Below are positions 12,633-22,844 of a stretch of 64,000 nt of DNA, in pieces. The stretch is from Alteromonadaceae bacterium Bs31 (lineage in GTDB: Bacteria > Pseudomonadota > Gammaproteobacteria > Pseudomonadales > Cellvibrionaceae): positions 42,039 through 106,038 of the forward strand of contig FXAI01000001.1 of NCBI GenBank assembly GCA_900177435.1, given 5' to 3'. The position numbers and the translations under genes are program-made. A model generated the notes under the pieces. The model searched no databases and was not told the DNA's origin. It saw only the letters and a program-made list of their open reading frames with translations. Numbering within the stretch: position 1 is the stretch's first letter; every line of letters starts with the position of its first letter.

Positions 12633-13109
12633 ATGCAAAAGTACCCAATGACTGTAGCGGGGGAACAAGCCCTGCGAGATGAGTTAGAAAAGCTAAAAAA
12701 AGAAGATCGGCCAAGAATCACCGCAGCAATCGCTGAGGCTAGAGAGCATGGCGATTTAAAAGAGAATGCTGAATATCATGCCGCTCGTGAGCAGCAAGGC
12801 TTTTGTGAAGGGCGAATTCAGGATATTGAAGCGAAGCTGTCTACCTCTCAGGTGATTGATGTCACAGCTATTCCTCAAAGCGGGAAAGTTATTTTCGGAA
12901 CCACGGTAAAAATAATTAATATTGAGACCGATGAAGAAATAACCTACAAAATTGTCGGTGAGGACGAGGCCAGTATTAAGGAAAATAAAATCTCTGTTAC
13001 TTCTCCCATTGCTCGCGCATTGATAGGTAAAGAGGTGGGTGACGTCGCGCTTGTTCGAGCACCGGGTGGTGAAATGGAATACGAAATCGATTCTGTTCTG
13101 CATATTTAA
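12633..13109 (+). CDS. greA: transcription elongation factor GreA
   Basis: GreA rescues backtracked RNA polymerase by inducing cleavage of the transcript 3' end. The 158-residue length is exactly typical. The N-terminal coiled coil (about 8-75) carries the acidic tip in [16 protein letters not shown], and the C-terminal FKBP-like domain ends with EIDSVLHI. It lies 10 bp after carB and is followed by a strong terminator, so it probably ends the carAB-greA transcript. Confidence 0.98.
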   Translation: MQKYPMTVAGEQALRDELEKLKKEDRPRITAAIAEAREHGDLKENAEYHAAREQQGFCEGRIQDIEAKLSTSQVIDVTAIPQSGKVIFGTTVKIINIETDEEITYKIVGEDEASIKENKISVTSPIARALIGKEVGDVALVRAPGGEMEYEIDSVLHI

Positions 13110-13128
13110 TGTACAGAATGTTTGGGTA

Positions 13129-13155
13129 GAAAAGCGAGCCTGGCTCGCTTTTTTT
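13129..13155 (+). terminator. rho-independent terminator after greA
   Basis: A perfect stem AAAGCGAGC/GCTCGCTTT with a three-base loop (13131-13151) runs into a T-tract of seven or more. It ends the rightward carAB-greA transcript. Confidence 0.9.
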
Positions 13156-13190
13156 GTGCCTCAAATACACATACAGTAATTTCGGAGCAC

Positions 13191-13216
13191 AAAAAAAAGC
13201 AGGCCATTGGCCTGCT
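13191..13216 (-). terminator. rho-independent terminator for the leftward HK-RR-lipoprotein operon
   Basis: AGCAGGCC-att-GGCCTGCT (13198-13216) is preceded on the plus strand by eight A residues, giving a stem plus U-tract when read leftward. It serves the operon at 13363-15885, about 150 bp beyond the lipoprotein stop. Confidence 0.85.
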
Positions 13217-13362
13217 AAATCACGGTTTTGCCGTTTTGCGGTTCGTCATGTATAAATGATTCGAATGTATTATTGCGAAAAAGTGCGGAAGGAATATGGA
13301 CGGAATGTGGATGTGTGCAGCGCTCAATGGGTTTTCACAGGCCCAGGGAAAACAGGTGTTAC

Positions 13363-13776
13363 CTACCACCTGTGTAAAGTATCTGGAAATTGGGCTCGAT
13401 CCTCTTTTGTTGCTGTGTCATTGCATTCGGCGCGAATATAAGGCGCATGCCCGTACAGGCTTTTATCGAGCAACCAAAAGCCCTTCTTACAATAGCCATT
13501 TAAAGCGATAAGCTCCTGCGCCTGAGCAACAAGCATTCGTTCATTGTTTCGAGCCAGCCGGTCGGGGTTGGAGCGCCGCTGATCGCCGTCGGCACGCCTC
13601 CGGTTTGAGGACCTCTCTGCCATTGCTTCTTTATTGGGCACTATTTGCAGCTGAAAATGCTTCAGGCCGCTGCTCGTTATGCGAGTTTTAAAGTCGACCA
13701 GCATATTCTTTGGTACATTGGTACTTGAGCAGGCAGCGAGCATACTCATGCAGCTGAGAACTAAAAATATCTTCAT
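13363..13776 (-). CDS. small lipoprotein of unknown function
   Basis: The 137-residue product begins MKIFLVLSCMSMLAACSST, a lipoprotein signal with lipobox LAAC and Cys at position 16. The mature part has a basic, Arg/Asn-rich middle (about residues 52-78) and a conserved-looking C-terminal block (NGYCKKGFWLLDKSLYGHAP, then IRAEC) with two cysteines. I do not recognise the family. It starts two bases after the stop of the response regulator and lacks its own strong ribosome site, so it is probably translationally coupled and a third member of the two-component operon. Retention at the inner or outer membrane is unknown. Confidence 0.7.
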   Translation of the reverse strand: MKIFLVLSCMSMLAACSSTNVPKNMLVDFKTRITSSGLKHFQLQIVPNKEAMAERSSNRRRADGDQRRSNPDRLARNNERMLVAQAQELIALNGYCKKGFWLLDKSLYGHAPYIRAECNDTATKEDRAQFPDTLHRW

Positions 13777-13778
13777 GG

Positions 13779-14456
13779 TTAATGTAACTCGTACTTATAG
13801 CCTGCCCCGTAAACGGAATGGATTATTTCCGTGTCTGGCGACAGATCCTGCAATTTTTTTCGAAGCTTCTTCACGTGGCTGTCAACAGTTCTATCGCTAA
13901 CCACCCTGTAGTCACTGTAAATGTTATCCATGATGAATTGTCTGGAGAATATTTTGCCTGGCTCATCGTAAAGTAGTTTGAATAAGCAGAATTCAATAGT
14001 TGTTAGCTCTGCTGTCTGGCCTTTGATGGTAACTTGCTGACTGTCTTCATTCAATTCAACGCCGCCTCTTTGAACCTGCGGGGTCGACTGCATTCTGCGC
14101 AGAACCGCTTTTACACGCGCAACGATTTCTCGAGGGCTGCAAGGCTTGCATACGTAGTCATCTGCACCCAGCTCGAGGCCAAGTAAGCGGTCGATCTCTT
14201 CAACTTTAGCGGTAACCATAATAATAGGAATTTGTGGCAGCTCTGAGTGACTGCGGATATCTTTGCAGATATCCAAACCGCTTTTACCCGGTAGCATCAA
14301 GTCGAGCAGTATCAGGTCTGCGCTGTTGTTTCTCAGCCAGGGTTCCACTTCGTCACCTCTGGTAATGATATGGCTCTGGTAATCTGCAGCCTGGAGATAA
14401 TCTCCAATTAATTGCGCGAGATCCGGTTCGTCTTCAACAATTAATATTTTTGACAT
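13779..14456 (-). CDS. OmpR/PhoB-family response regulator, BaeR-like
   Basis: The 225-residue regulator starts MSKILIVEDEPD at 14456, nine bases after AAGGAGAG; an upstream ATG would add nine residues. The receiver domain has the acidic pair Glu8/Asp9 and the phosphoacceptor Asp52 in LILLDLMLPGK, followed by a winged-helix domain ending in VYGAGYKYELH. It lies directly after its kinase gene. Sequence flavour and partner resemble BaeR, the envelope-stress regulator, but the target genes are not visible here. Confidence 0.88.
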   Translation of the reverse strand: MSKILIVEDEPDLAQLIGDYLQAADYQSHIITRGDEVEPWLRNNSADLILLDLMLPGKSGLDICKDIRSHSELPQIPIIMVTAKVEEIDRLLGLELGADDYVCKPCSPREIVARVKAVLRRMQSTPQVQRGGVELNEDSQQVTIKGQTAELTTIEFCLFKLLYDEPGKIFSRQFIMDNIYSDYRVVSDRTVDSHVKKLRKKLQDLSPDTEIIHSVYGAGYKYELH

Positions 14457-14469
14457 GGTTAAACTCTCC

Positions 14470-15885
14470 TTAGGTGAGGTCAAAACTCAGTTTGATTTGC
14501 AGGCCGCCGAGGGTTGATTGTTGCGCAGATATTCTACCGTTGTGTGCTTCAACGATATTCTTGCATATACTTAAACCCAAACCGGCCCCACCTGTGGCGC
14601 GGTTTCGAGATGTTTCAATACGGAAAAGTCGATCGAAAATAGAGTCGAGTTGATCTTCTGCTACAGCGGGGGCGCTATCTTCCAATGTTATGTGGATTAA
14701 ATGTTTCTCTCTGCTGGCCCTTAGTAGCACTTTTCCTGGGGCGTCCGTATAGCGTGCGCTATTTTCCAGTAAATTGCTGAATAATTGAGATATGCGTTTT
14801 GGGTCTGCAAATATTCTGGCCTTTTCGCTGAGCGTATTTTCAACCAAAAGTTCGAGGCCATCGCTGGCCAGCTTTTGCTCGTAGTCCGGTGCAATATTAT
14901 TTATTACAGTGGAGAGGTCCAGGTTTTCTTTACTGTAGCTCAATGCCCCCAGGTCGGAAAGCGATAGCTCGTATAAATCGTTAATAAGTCGGCTGAGGGA
15001 GTCTATTTTCGTTTTTAGCAGCGCAAGGTTTTCTTCACTGGTTGGCCGTATTCCATCCTGCATAGCTTCGATTTGCGCCTGTAAAACTGATAGGGGTGTG
15101 CGCATTTCATGAGAAATATCGGCTACCCACTGTTTACGCGCAGCTTCATTTGCGGAGAGTGTGCGAGCTAACTCATTAAAATTATTGCACAGTGCGCCCA
15201 TCTCGTCTGAGGCTGCGCGGTTTATGCGAACGCTGTAGTCACCGGAAGATATTTTTTCTGCAGCTTTTGACAGCTCGCTCATTGGTTTAACCAGCCAGCT
15301 GGAAACTAAAAGAGCAATAAGAAACGAACCGATAAAAATGCCAATGCTAAGCAGAGCAAACGCTTTAAGCTGTTGGTTAATGAACAGCCTGTCAACGGAT
15401 CGCATAAAATCCTTGGGTTTGATATAGCCTATATAGCCAATCAGCTGATCTTCAAAAAACAACTCTCGCCATGAGTACTCTGCATTCTCAAATTTTTCGC
15501 CAACGATAATACTTTTATCGGCATCCACAAGAATGAGCTGGTCTACAAACGCTCTTTCCTGTGCTTTAACGCTTGGATGCAGTGGTGGTTCGTTATTGCT
15601 GAGGGCTTCGCGAGATTGCTGTTCGATATATTCGCGAAAGGTTTGATATTTTAGTCTGCGCCATACTCGCTGGTCGTCCTTTAGCGAAGAAAGGGACATT
15701 TCCTGAGCGTAGACCTCCTTTATGGCATTTTCCAAATACTGCAGTCGGCTGATGGCCTGCTGGCTTACATAGTCAAGAAAGCCCTGTTTCACGCTGGCGT
15801 GAGTAAAAAGCAACATGGCTGTGGTACTGAGTACCAAGGTCATTAAAAAAGTTAGCCACAACTTGAATTTTATGCTTTTAATCAT
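14470..15885 (-). CDS. sensor histidine kinase, BaeS-like
   Basis: From ATG 15885 the protein is 471 residues (a start at 15933 would add 16). Two membrane helices (about 7-27 and 170-192) bracket a periplasmic sensor domain of about 140 residues. Then come a HAMP segment, a HisKA box SHEMRTPLSVLQ with His259, and an HATPase domain with N box LENSARY and G box GGAGLGLSICKNIVEAH. The dimerisation region (IEAMQDGIRP, LYELSLSDLGALSY) closely resembles BaeS. It heads the leftward kinase-regulator-lipoprotein operon, which interrupts the usual greA-yhbY neighbourhood. Confidence 0.9.
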   Translation of the reverse strand: MIKSIKFKLWLTFLMTLVLSTTAMLLFTHASVKQGFLDYVSQQAISRLQYLENAIKEVYAQEMSLSSLKDDQRVWRRLKYQTFREYIEQQSREALSNNEPPLHPSVKAQERAFVDQLILVDADKSIIVGEKFENAEYSWRELFFEDQLIGYIGYIKPKDFMRSVDRLFINQQLKAFALLSIGIFIGSFLIALLVSSWLVKPMSELSKAAEKISSGDYSVRINRAASDEMGALCNNFNELARTLSANEAARKQWVADISHEMRTPLSVLQAQIEAMQDGIRPTSEENLALLKTKIDSLSRLINDLYELSLSDLGALSYSKENLDLSTVINNIAPDYEQKLASDGLELLVENTLSEKARIFADPKRISQLFSNLLENSARYTDAPGKVLLRASREKHLIHITLEDSAPAVAEDQLDSIFDRLFRIETSRNRATGGAGLGLSICKNIVEAHNGRISAQQSTLGGLQIKLSFDLT

Positions 15886-15969
15886 CGCGTCAGCAGTATT
15901 ACTAATGGTCGGCGATGCGACAAGCGAACACACTGTGCTTTCTTGATATTTGCATGATTCTGCACAGCC

Positions 15970-16269
15970 TTATCGAATATTGGATTTTCGCGGGTCTGGC
16001 TTCTGGGCTTCGCGGAAAATGAGCGCGATTTTGCCAATTTCCTGAACCAGCTGTGCTTTACTGCGGGTACACAGCTCTTCGATTAGGGCTTTGCGCAGCT
16101 CTCGATCCACCACGGCGACCTTTACTTTGATAAGTTCGTGGTCTTCCAGTGCTCGTTCCAACTCGGCAAGCACGTTGTCGCTGAGGCCTTTACCTGCAAC
16201 GGTAACAATTGGATTGAGGCCGTGGCCGATGGTTCGATACTGTTTGATTTTGTCGTTTTTTAAAGGCAT
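15970..16269 (-). CDS. yhbY: YhbY-type CRM-domain RNA-binding protein
   Basis: The 99-residue protein starts MPLKNDKIKQYR at 16269; longer upstream readings lack a sensible start. It is a single CRS1-YhbY (CRM) domain with the conserved HGLNPIVTVAGKGLS segment, carrying the GxxG-type loop, followed by LIKVKV and VQEIGKIALIFRE. The E. coli family member associates with pre-50S ribosomal particles. It is divergent from rlmE, as in other gammaproteobacteria. Confidence 0.93.
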   Translation of the reverse strand: MPLKNDKIKQYRTIGHGLNPIVTVAGKGLSDNVLAELERALEDHELIKVKVAVVDRELRKALIEELCTRSKAQLVQEIGKIALIFREAQKPDPRKSNIR

Positions 16270-16404
16270 GAATATTCTCGATTGAGTGTAAAACTGGCGC
16301 CATTGTAAGGGAATATTGCAGTGCGCCCCAATGGCTATTCGACCTGGAGGCCTTAAGCCCCTAAAATGCAGGGAACAAGTCATGTATTCCAATCCCTGAT
16401 TTCT

Positions 16405-17025
16405 ATGTCCAGATCTAAAAGTAGTGACCGCTGGTTGAAAGAGCACTTTAAAGACCAGTATGTAAAAGCCTCTCAAAAAGACGGCTACCGCTCCCGGGCC
16501 AGTTACAAGCTCATCGAACTTGATAAAAAAGACCGCCTGTTCAAGCCCGGTCAAACTGTTGTGGACTTAGGGGCCGCTCCTGGTGGCTGGTCTCAGGTTG
16601 CCGTACAGGCTGTTGGTGATAAAGGTACGGTGCTCGCTTCTGACATTTTACCTATGGATCCCATAGCGGGTGTTAGCTTTATTCAAGGCGATTTCACCGA
16701 AGAAAATGTGCTCAGGGAGATATTGGATTCAATGGGAGGCGCGAAAGCGGATCTTGTAATTTCTGATATGGCCCCCAACATGAGTGGAATAAGCAATGTA
16801 GATCAGCCCAAAGCGATGTACCTTGTGGAGCTGGCACTGGATATGGCGCAGGTGGTCTTGAAGCCTGGTGGCATGTTTGCCTGTAAAGTGTTTCAGGGTG
16901 AAGGCTTTGATGACTGGTATCGCCTCTGTCGTGAAAACTTTCAAAAAGTGGTAACTCGCAAGCCCGATGCATCCCGTGCCCGCTCAAGAGAGGTCTATGT
17001 AGTGTCTAAAGGTTATAAAGACTGA
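16405..17025 (+). CDS. rlmE: 23S rRNA (uridine-2'-O)-methyltransferase RlmE
   Basis: RlmE (FtsJ/RrmJ) methylates the 2'-O of U2552 in the 23S A-loop. The ATG at 16405 gives 206 residues starting [15 protein letters not shown], aligned with the E. coli protein; a start at 16366 would add 13 residues. The SAM-binding motif [13 protein letters not shown], the DMAPNMSG motif and the C-terminal [13 protein letters not shown] are all present, supplying the K-D-K catalytic residues. It precedes ftsH by 115 bp, the standard and often heat-induced pair. Confidence 0.97.
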   Translation: MSRSKSSDRWLKEHFKDQYVKASQKDGYRSRASYKLIELDKKDRLFKPGQTVVDLGAAPGGWSQVAVQAVGDKGTVLASDILPMDPIAGVSFIQGDFTEENVLREILDSMGGAKADLVISDMAPNMSGISNVDQPKAMYLVELALDMAQVVLKPGGMFACKVFQGEGFDDWYRLCRENFQKVVTRKPDASRARSREVYVVSKGYKD

Positions 17026-17140
17026 ATTGGGTGAGGGCTATACTGATACCGATTGAGTTACAATCTGCGGGCCTAATTACGTTAAAAAGATTCCAATGTC
17101 TTTGCCGTTTGGCTGAGACGAAAACCGAGGAGAAGCAGCC

Positions 17141-19048
17141 TTGAACGATATGGCTAAAAACCTTGTACTGTGGCTGGTAATTGCAGCAGTACTTTTTACT
17201 GTCTTTCAGAATTTCAACGAATCATCACCTCATGATGAGATTAGCTATTCCGAGTTTATGAACGAGGTGGTTGATCAGAGGGTGAGTGAGGTAGCCATCG
17301 AAGGCCGCTTGATTCGCGGGCTGCGCGGCGATAGCTCGTCGTTTGTGGTAATTATCCCGGAAGTCCTCGATATGAAATTTATGGACACGCTGCTCGACAA
17401 CAATGTCGATGTAAAGGGTGTACCTCCGGAAAAAACCAACCTGTGGGAACAGTTGCTTGTTGCCAGCTTCCCCATCCTGTTGTTTATCGCCGTGTTCATT
17501 TTCTTCATGCGTCAGATGCAGGGCGGCGCTGGCGGGCGTGGCGGGCCGATGAGCTTTGCCAAGAGCAAAGCGCGTTTGCTTGGAGAAGACCAGGTTAAAA
17601 CCACCTTTGCCGATGTGGCAGGGGTGGATGAAGCAAAAGAAGATGTGCAGGAGCTTGTTGAGTTTCTGAAAGACCCTTCCCGTTTCCAGCGCCTGGGTGG
17701 TCGTATCCCCCGGGGCGTATTGATGGCAGGCCCTCCCGGAACCGGTAAAACCCTCTTGGCAAAAGCCATCGCAGGGGAAGCAAAAGTGCCGTTTTTCTCT
17801 ATCTCCGGCTCTGATTTCGTTGAGATGTTTGTTGGTGTGGGTGCGTCGCGGGTGCGCGACATGTTCGACCAGGCCAAGAAGCAGGCTCCCTGTATTATCT
17901 TTATCGACGAGATAGACGCTGTTGGTCGCCATCGCGGCGGAGGTCATGGTGGTGGTCACGATGAGCGAGAGCAAACACTTAATCAGCTACTGGTAGAAAT
18001 GGACGGCTTCGAGGGCAATGAAGGTGTGATTGTGATTGCTGCGACTAACCGGCCCGATGTACTGGATAAGGCCCTGCTGCGTCCAGGTCGCTTTGACCGA
18101 CAGGTGTTTGTTGGCCTGCCCGATATTCGTGGCCGAGAGCAGATCCTCAAGGTCCATATGCGCAAAGTGCCTATGGATGATCAGGTGCAGGCGTCCATTA
18201 TCGCTCGCGGTACACCCGGGTTTTCCGGCGCAGATTTGGCCAACCTTGTTAACGAAGCGGCGCTATTTGCCGCGCGTGCAAACAAGCGCTTGGTAACCAT
18301 GGAAGAATTTGAGAAAGCTCGCGACAAAATCATGATGGGTGCTGAACGCAAGTCCATGGTGATGAGCGAGAAGGAAAAAGAAATGACGGCCTACCATGAG
18401 GCCGGCCATGCCATCGTCGGTTTCCTCACCCCTGAGCATGATCCTGTTCACAAGGTAACTATCATTCCTCGTGGGCGTGCTTTGGGTGTTACCCAATATC
18501 TTCCAGAGGACGACCGTCACAGTTACAGCCGTCGTTATATTCTCAGCAGAATTGCCTCTGCTTATGGGGGGCGAATTGCCGAGGAGATGACTGGCGGTGC
18601 AGATGGTGTATCTAATGGCGCAACCAGCGACATCGAGATGGCCACCAGTATGGCGCGCAATATGGTTATGAAATGGGGTATGTCAGAGAAGCTTGGCCCT
18701 CTTCATTACGGTGAGGACGAGGGCGCATACCCTGGAACGGGCAAGCCTCAATATTCCGGCGCAACCTCCAATACAATCGATGAAGAAGTAAAATTCATCA
18801 TTGACGATTGCTACAAAGTGGCCGAAAGCCTTCTTGATGAAAATAAAGATATTCTGGAAGCCATGAAAGATGCGCTGATGGAATACGAAACTATCGATGC
18901 CGATCAAGTAGCAGATTTGATGGCGCGTCTTAAGGTGCGCCCCCCGCGTGACTGGCATAACACCGGTTTTGGTGGTGGCAGTAGCGATGGCGAAGACACT
19001 AAACCTGCTGATGGTTCCACCGTCGGCGGGCCGGCGAATCAACACTAA
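17141..19048 (+). CDS. ftsH: ATP-dependent zinc metalloprotease FtsH
   Basis: FtsH is the membrane-anchored hexameric AAA+ protease that degrades sigma-32, LpxC and damaged membrane proteins. The TTG at 17141 sits eight bases after GGAG; the next ATG (17150) is too far from it. Of 635 residues, two N-terminal membrane helices (about 8-24 and 104-124) flank a periplasmic domain. The AAA domain has Walker A GPPGTGKT and Walker [10 protein letters not shown], with the second region of homology after ATNRPDVLD. The zinc site HEAGH begins at His419. The C-terminus is Gly/Asp-rich. Confidence 0.98.
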   Translation: MNDMAKNLVLWLVIAAVLFTVFQNFNESSPHDEISYSEFMNEVVDQRVSEVAIEGRLIRGLRGDSSSFVVIIPEVLDMKFMDTLLDNNVDVKGVPPEKTNLWEQLLVASFPILLFIAVFIFFMRQMQGGAGGRGGPMSFAKSKARLLGEDQVKTTFADVAGVDEAKEDVQELVEFLKDPSRFQRLGGRIPRGVLMAGPPGTGKTLLAKAIAGEAKVPFFSISGSDFVEMFVGVGASRVRDMFDQAKKQAPCIIFIDEIDAVGRHRGGGHGGGHDEREQTLNQLLVEMDGFEGNEGVIVIAATNRPDVLDKALLRPGRFDRQVFVGLPDIRGREQILKVHMRKVPMDDQVQASIIARGTPGFSGADLANLVNEAALFAARANKRLVTMEEFEKARDKIMMGAERKSMVMSEKEKEMTAYHEAGHAIVGFLTPEHDPVHKVTIIPRGRALGVTQYLPEDDRHSYSRRYILSRIASAYGGRIAEEMTGGADGVSNGATSDIEMATSMARNMVMKWGMSEKLGPLHYGEDEGAYPGTGKPQYSGATSNTIDEEVKFIIDDCYKVAESLLDENKDILEAMKDALMEYETIDADQVADLMARLKVRPPRDWHNTGFGGGSSDGEDTKPADGSTVGGPANQH

Positions 19049-19125
19049 CTAAGAACAAGGGGCTTATCACCTGTGGTGGGCCTCTCTTCTCCCTGCTCGG
19101 CGAGCATTCACTTAGCCTTCCTGAC

Positions 19126-20001
19126 ATGATTCTCAAATGCGGATCTCGACATGTGGACTTGTCCACTCCCAAAATTATGGGGGTGCTCAATGTCACGCCG
19201 GACTCTTTTTACGATGGCGGAAAGCATTGCAAAAGTGATGGTGCCGTTTCTATAAGCAGTGCCCTGCTAGCCGCAGAAAAAATGGTGGCAGATGGCGCGG
19301 CGTTTATCGACGTAGGTGGAGAGTCCACCCGACCTGGCGCGGCTCCCGTTGGCCTTGAGCAAGAGTGTGCACGGGTGCTGCCAGTTGTGGAAGCCTTATC
19401 AAAAAATGTGGATGCAGTTATATCCGTCGATACCTCGTCCCCCGAAATAATGACCGAGTCGGTTAAGCTTGGTGGGGGCTTGATAAACGACGTGCGCGCG
19501 CTGGAAAAAAAAGGCGCAATTGAGGCTGCAGTGAACGCAAAAGTTCCCCTTTGTTTGATGCATATGCAGGGCAAACCCAGCACAATGCAGCACAATCCTA
19601 CCTACAGCAATGCAGTATCAGAGGTGTGCGAGTACTTGCTTCTGCGGGTGGGTATACTTCAGGATTTTGCTCAGAAAGCAGGTATAGACGTGCCGCAAAT
19701 TATCCTGGACCCAGGCTATGGCTTCGGAAAAACCGATGAGCATAATTTGCAGCTATTGAGGGACCTGAGTCAAATAGAAAACCTTGGCTATCCCATCTTG
19801 GCAGGGCTCTCTCGTAAATCGATGATTGGTCGGCTACTGGGAAGAAAACCAGAAGATCGCCTTGCAGGCAGCCTTACTCTGGCAGTTATTGCTGCGCAAA
19901 ATGGCGCCAGGATTATCCGCGCTCATGATGTTGCAGAAACAGCTGACGCGATTAGATTACTGCAGGCTATAAAAAAAGGGGAAAGAGATAATGGCGCGTA
20001 A
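19126..20001 (+). CDS. folP: dihydropteroate synthase
   Basis: FolP condenses p-aminobenzoate with dihydropterin pyrophosphate in folate synthesis and is the sulfonamide target. The 291-residue TIM barrel has the pterin-binding signatures [16 protein letters not shown] near the N-terminus and [14 protein letters not shown], then DPGYGFGKT and GLSRKSMIG in the C-terminal half. It overlaps the start of glmM by 11 bases, as in other gammaproteobacteria, so the two are translationally coupled. Confidence 0.97.
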   Translation: MILKCGSRHVDLSTPKIMGVLNVTPDSFYDGGKHCKSDGAVSISSALLAAEKMVADGAAFIDVGGESTRPGAAPVGLEQECARVLPVVEALSKNVDAVISVDTSSPEIMTESVKLGGGLINDVRALEKKGAIEAAVNAKVPLCLMHMQGKPSTMQHNPTYSNAVSEVCEYLLLRVGILQDFAQKAGIDVPQIILDPGYGFGKTDEHNLQLLRDLSQIENLGYPILAGLSRKSMIGRLLGRKPEDRLAGSLTLAVIAAQNGARIIRAHDVAETADAIRLLQAIKKGERDNGA

Positions 20002-21331
20002 ATACTTCGGCACAGACGGCATCCGGGGGAAAGTAGGTGAGGGTGCAATCACTCCGCAATTTTTTCTTCAGCTGGGCTGGGCTGTTGGCAAGGTGCTCGC
20101 TGAACAGCAGAATCGCGCTGGCAATGGCACCGTTCTTATTGGTAAAGACACCCGAATTTCCGGTTATATGTTTGAGTCTGCCTTGGAGGCTGGCTTGATA
20201 GCAGCAGGTGTTAACGTCGGCTTGCTGGGCCCCATGCCAACGCCGGCTATTGCCTATCTCACCCGTACCTTTCAGGCGAGTGCCGGCATAGTGATCAGCG
20301 CATCTCACAACGCTTATAGTGATAACGGTATCAAGCTGTTTAATACCCGGGGAAGCAAGCTAGCGGATGAGGTGGAGCTTGCTATCGAAGCTCAGATCGA
20401 AAAGCCCATGACTACCTCCGGAGAGTTAGGTAAAGCCCATCGTGTTGAAGACGCAGAAGGCCGCTATATCGAATTTTGTAAAGGTTCGCTGCCCTGGGGC
20501 TTCAGCCTTGCGGGTCTGACCATCGTTGTAGACTGTGCAAACGGCGCAACCTATAACATTGCACCCGCAGTATTAACAGAGTTGGGTGCACGTGTCATTT
20601 CCATAGGCAATCAGCCCAACGGTGTGAATATAAACCTCAAGTGTGGTTCAACCAAAATGAACCAGCTACAGCGTCAAGTACTGGAGTCTCATGCTGACCT
20701 GGGTATCGCCTTTGATGGCGACGGGGACAGGGTAATGTTCGTCGATGAGCGCGGTGAAGTGGTGGACGGTGATCAGTTGTTGTTTATCATCGCCAGTCAC
20801 CGGAAAACCTGTGGTGAGAGTACCGGCGTTGTTGGCACAATGATGAGTAACTTCGGTTTTGAGAAAGGTCTGCAAAGTCTGGGTATTCCCTTCGAGCGCG
20901 CTAATGTAGGTGACCGCTATGTCATCGAGGCAATGAAGAAAAATGGATGGTTACTGGGTGGTGAATCTTCCGGCCATATCATCTGTGCCGACCTCACTAC
21001 CACCGGAGATGGCTTGATTTCTGCTCTGCAGGTGTTGCGAGCGCTTATCGCGGAGCAGCAGAGCCTCTATGAATTAAAACAGCGTATGCAGAAAATGCCG
21101 CAAGTGATGGTGAATGTGCCGATCAAGAACAGGATCGATGTGGAAAAGAACGACACTATACAAGCCGCAGTGAATGACGCTGAAAAAAGAATGGAAGGAA
21201 ACGGGCGGGTGCTTCTGCGCCCCTCGGGCACAGAGCCGGTGATACGCGTGATGGTAGAGGGCCAGCAGCACCATCTGGTAACAGATTTAGCCCATGAGCT
21301 GGCAGAAATTGTGGGTAAAGCGCTTTCGTGA
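19991..21331 (+). CDS. glmM: phosphoglucosamine mutase
   Basis: GlmM converts glucosamine-6-phosphate to glucosamine-1-phosphate for peptidoglycan and LPS. The 446-residue protein starts [13 protein letters not shown]. The active-site phosphoserine lies in [14 protein letters not shown] (about residue 102), the metal-binding loop is DGDGDRVMF, and the sugar-binding loop GGESSGH and phosphate loop [12 protein letters not shown] are intact. A purine-rich ribosome site (AGGGGAAAGAG) lies inside the end of folP. Confidence 0.98.
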   Translation: MARKYFGTDGIRGKVGEGAITPQFFLQLGWAVGKVLAEQQNRAGNGTVLIGKDTRISGYMFESALEAGLIAAGVNVGLLGPMPTPAIAYLTRTFQASAGIVISASHNAYSDNGIKLFNTRGSKLADEVELAIEAQIEKPMTTSGELGKAHRVEDAEGRYIEFCKGSLPWGFSLAGLTIVVDCANGATYNIAPAVLTELGARVISIGNQPNGVNINLKCGSTKMNQLQRQVLESHADLGIAFDGDGDRVMFVDERGEVVDGDQLLFIIASHRKTCGESTGVVGTMMSNFGFEKGLQSLGIPFERANVGDRYVIEAMKKNGWLLGGESSGHIICADLTTTGDGLISALQVLRALIAEQQSLYELKQRMQKMPQVMVNVPIKNRIDVEKNDTIQAAVNDAEKRMEGNGRVLLRPSGTEPVIRVMVEGQQHHLVTDLAHELAEIVGKALS

Positions 21332-21397
21332 ACCTAGATCTTTCGCGGATAAGAGCAAAACTTTCGTAAAAACAGGTGATTACATCGTTGTATCCAG

Positions 21398-21430
21398 GGG
21401 CGTTCTCCGCTACTATTTGCGCCCGTTTTT
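21398..21430 (+). terminator. weak terminator between glmM and tpiA
   Basis: GGGCG (21398-21402) can pair with CGCCC (21420-21424), followed by GTTTTT. The stem is only five base pairs with a 17-base loop, so termination would be partial. Confidence 0.35.
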
Positions 21431-21507
21431 CATCGGGGCCGTTGTGCTATGCCCTTTATTATGACGAGTGAACACTCCACACATTTTTGGGATAAAGGGT
21501 ATTTAAT

Positions 21508-22248
21508 ATGCGTCGTCAAATAGTTATTGGTAACTGGAAGATGAACGGCAGTAGTGCTGCGAACCAGAAGTTACTGGAAGGGCTTACGAGCCAGTGGTCA
21601 GGCGTGCATCAGGCTGAAGTGGCGGTGTGTCCACCCTACCCATACCTGAGCGCGGCCGCAGTACAGCTGGAAAACTCGAATATAGGCCTTGGTGCACAAG
21701 ACGTAAGCAAGCATGTTTCTGGTGCATACACAGGCGAAGTATCCGGTGAAATGCTCGTAGACGTTGGTTGCAACTATGTACTTGTTGGCCACTCCGAGCG
21801 CCGTGAGTACCACAAAGAGAGTTCTGCTCTCGTGGCTGAAAAATTTCAGTACGCACTGGATTGTGGCTTGATCCCGGTACTTTGCATCGGTGAAACGCTC
21901 GAAGAGCGCGAAGCGGGCAAAACCTTTGATATCGTTGGCAAGCAGCTATTGGCGGTAGTCGAGCACTGCGGTTTGCCTGGTGTGGCAAAAGGTATTATTG
22001 CGTATGAGCCCGTATGGGCCATTGGTACTGGCAAAACAGCAACGCCAGAAATGGCGCAAGATGTACATTCCTACATTAGGGAAGTGCTTGGGCCAGAAGG
22101 CGAACAGATTCGCATTCTTTACGGTGGTAGCGTGAAACCTGACTCGGCATCAGGCTTGTTTTCACAAAAAGATATAGATGGCGCTCTTGTCGGTGGCGCA
22201 TCACTGAATGCCGAAGACTTCGTAGCCATATGTCGTGCTGCGGAGTAA
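21508..22248 (+). CDS. tpiA: triosephosphate isomerase
   Basis: TpiA interconverts dihydroxyacetone phosphate and glyceraldehyde-3-phosphate. The 246-residue TIM barrel starts MRRQIVIGNWKMNG with the catalytic Lys of the NWKMN motif. The catalytic His lies in LVGHSERR, the catalytic Glu in AYEPVWAIGTGK, and the phosphate loop is ILYGGSVK. The location between glmM and secG is the pseudomonad arrangement. AAAGGG precedes the ATG. Confidence 0.98.
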   Translation: MRRQIVIGNWKMNGSSAANQKLLEGLTSQWSGVHQAEVAVCPPYPYLSAAAVQLENSNIGLGAQDVSKHVSGAYTGEVSGEMLVDVGCNYVLVGHSERREYHKESSALVAEKFQYALDCGLIPVLCIGETLEEREAGKTFDIVGKQLLAVVEHCGLPGVAKGIIAYEPVWAIGTGKTATPEMAQDVHSYIREVLGPEGEQIRILYGGSVKPDSASGLFSQKDIDGALVGGASLNAEDFVAICRAAE

Positions 22249-22269
22249 GTAAAAATTAGAGAGTAAACA

Positions 22270-22731
22270 ATGGAAAACATTATTTTATTGGTTCACCTGT
22301 TAACCGCCCTGGCGATTATTGGTTTAATTATGCTGCAGCAGGGTAAAGGCGCAGATATGGGGGCATCCTTCGGTGCAGGGGCTTCTCAAACCCTGTTCGG
22401 TTCCGGTGGATCAGGAAATTTCTTTTCCCGCTTGACCGCTGTGTTGGCAACAGCCTTTTTTGCTACCTCCTTTTCTTTGGCGGTTATCGCTAAAAACAGG
22501 AATGCAGTAAGCGACGAATATGCCTTGCCAGAACTGGAGCAAATCGAAGCGCCAGCAGAGCAAAGCGATGTTCCTGCTGTTGAGACGGATAGCGATATCC
22601 CCAGCCTCGAAGAAGACGCAGCGGCAAGCATTGATGAGGCTCAACAAGAGGCCGCAGCTGATATCGACCAGGCACTGCTAGATGCAGCCGAAGCCAGTGA
22701 TGACGAGGTGCCTGCGGTACCTGTTGAGTAA
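22270..22731 (+). CDS. secG: preprotein translocase subunit SecG with extended acidic tail
   Basis: SecG is the small subunit of the SecYEG channel. Two membrane helices (about 3-20 and 52-72) flank the conserved loop LQQGKGADMGASFGAG and SQTLFGSGGSGNF. At 153 residues it is longer than the roughly 110-residue E. coli protein. The extra length is a C-terminal Glu/Asp/Ala-rich tail (about 85-153) of low complexity, expected to be cytoplasmic. It is followed by tRNA-Leu(GAG), the same neighbour as in E. coli (leuU). Confidence 0.93.
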   Translation: MENIILLVHLLTALAIIGLIMLQQGKGADMGASFGAGASQTLFGSGGSGNFFSRLTAVLATAFFATSFSLAVIAKNRNAVSDEYALPELEQIEAPAEQSDVPAVETDSDIPSLEEDAAASIDEAQQEAAADIDQALLDAAEASDDEVPAVPVE

Positions 22732-22759
22732 AAGGCAGCAGCTGAAAAATAGAATTAAT

Positions 22760-22844
22760 GCCCAAGTGGTGGAATTGGTAGACACGCTATCTTGAGGGGG
22801 TAGTGGCGTAAGCCGTGCCGGTTCAAGTCCGGCCTTGGGCACCA
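22760..22844 (+). tRNA. tRNA-Leu(GAG)
   Basis: The 85-nt sequence folds as a class II tRNA. The acceptor GCCCAAG pairs with CTTGGGC, followed by the encoded ACCA end. The anticodon stem CTATC/GGTAG closes loop TTGAGGG with anticodon GAG. A short variable arm and T arm (GCCGG-TTCAAGT-CCGGC) follow. It lies 28 bp after secG. Confidence 0.97.
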
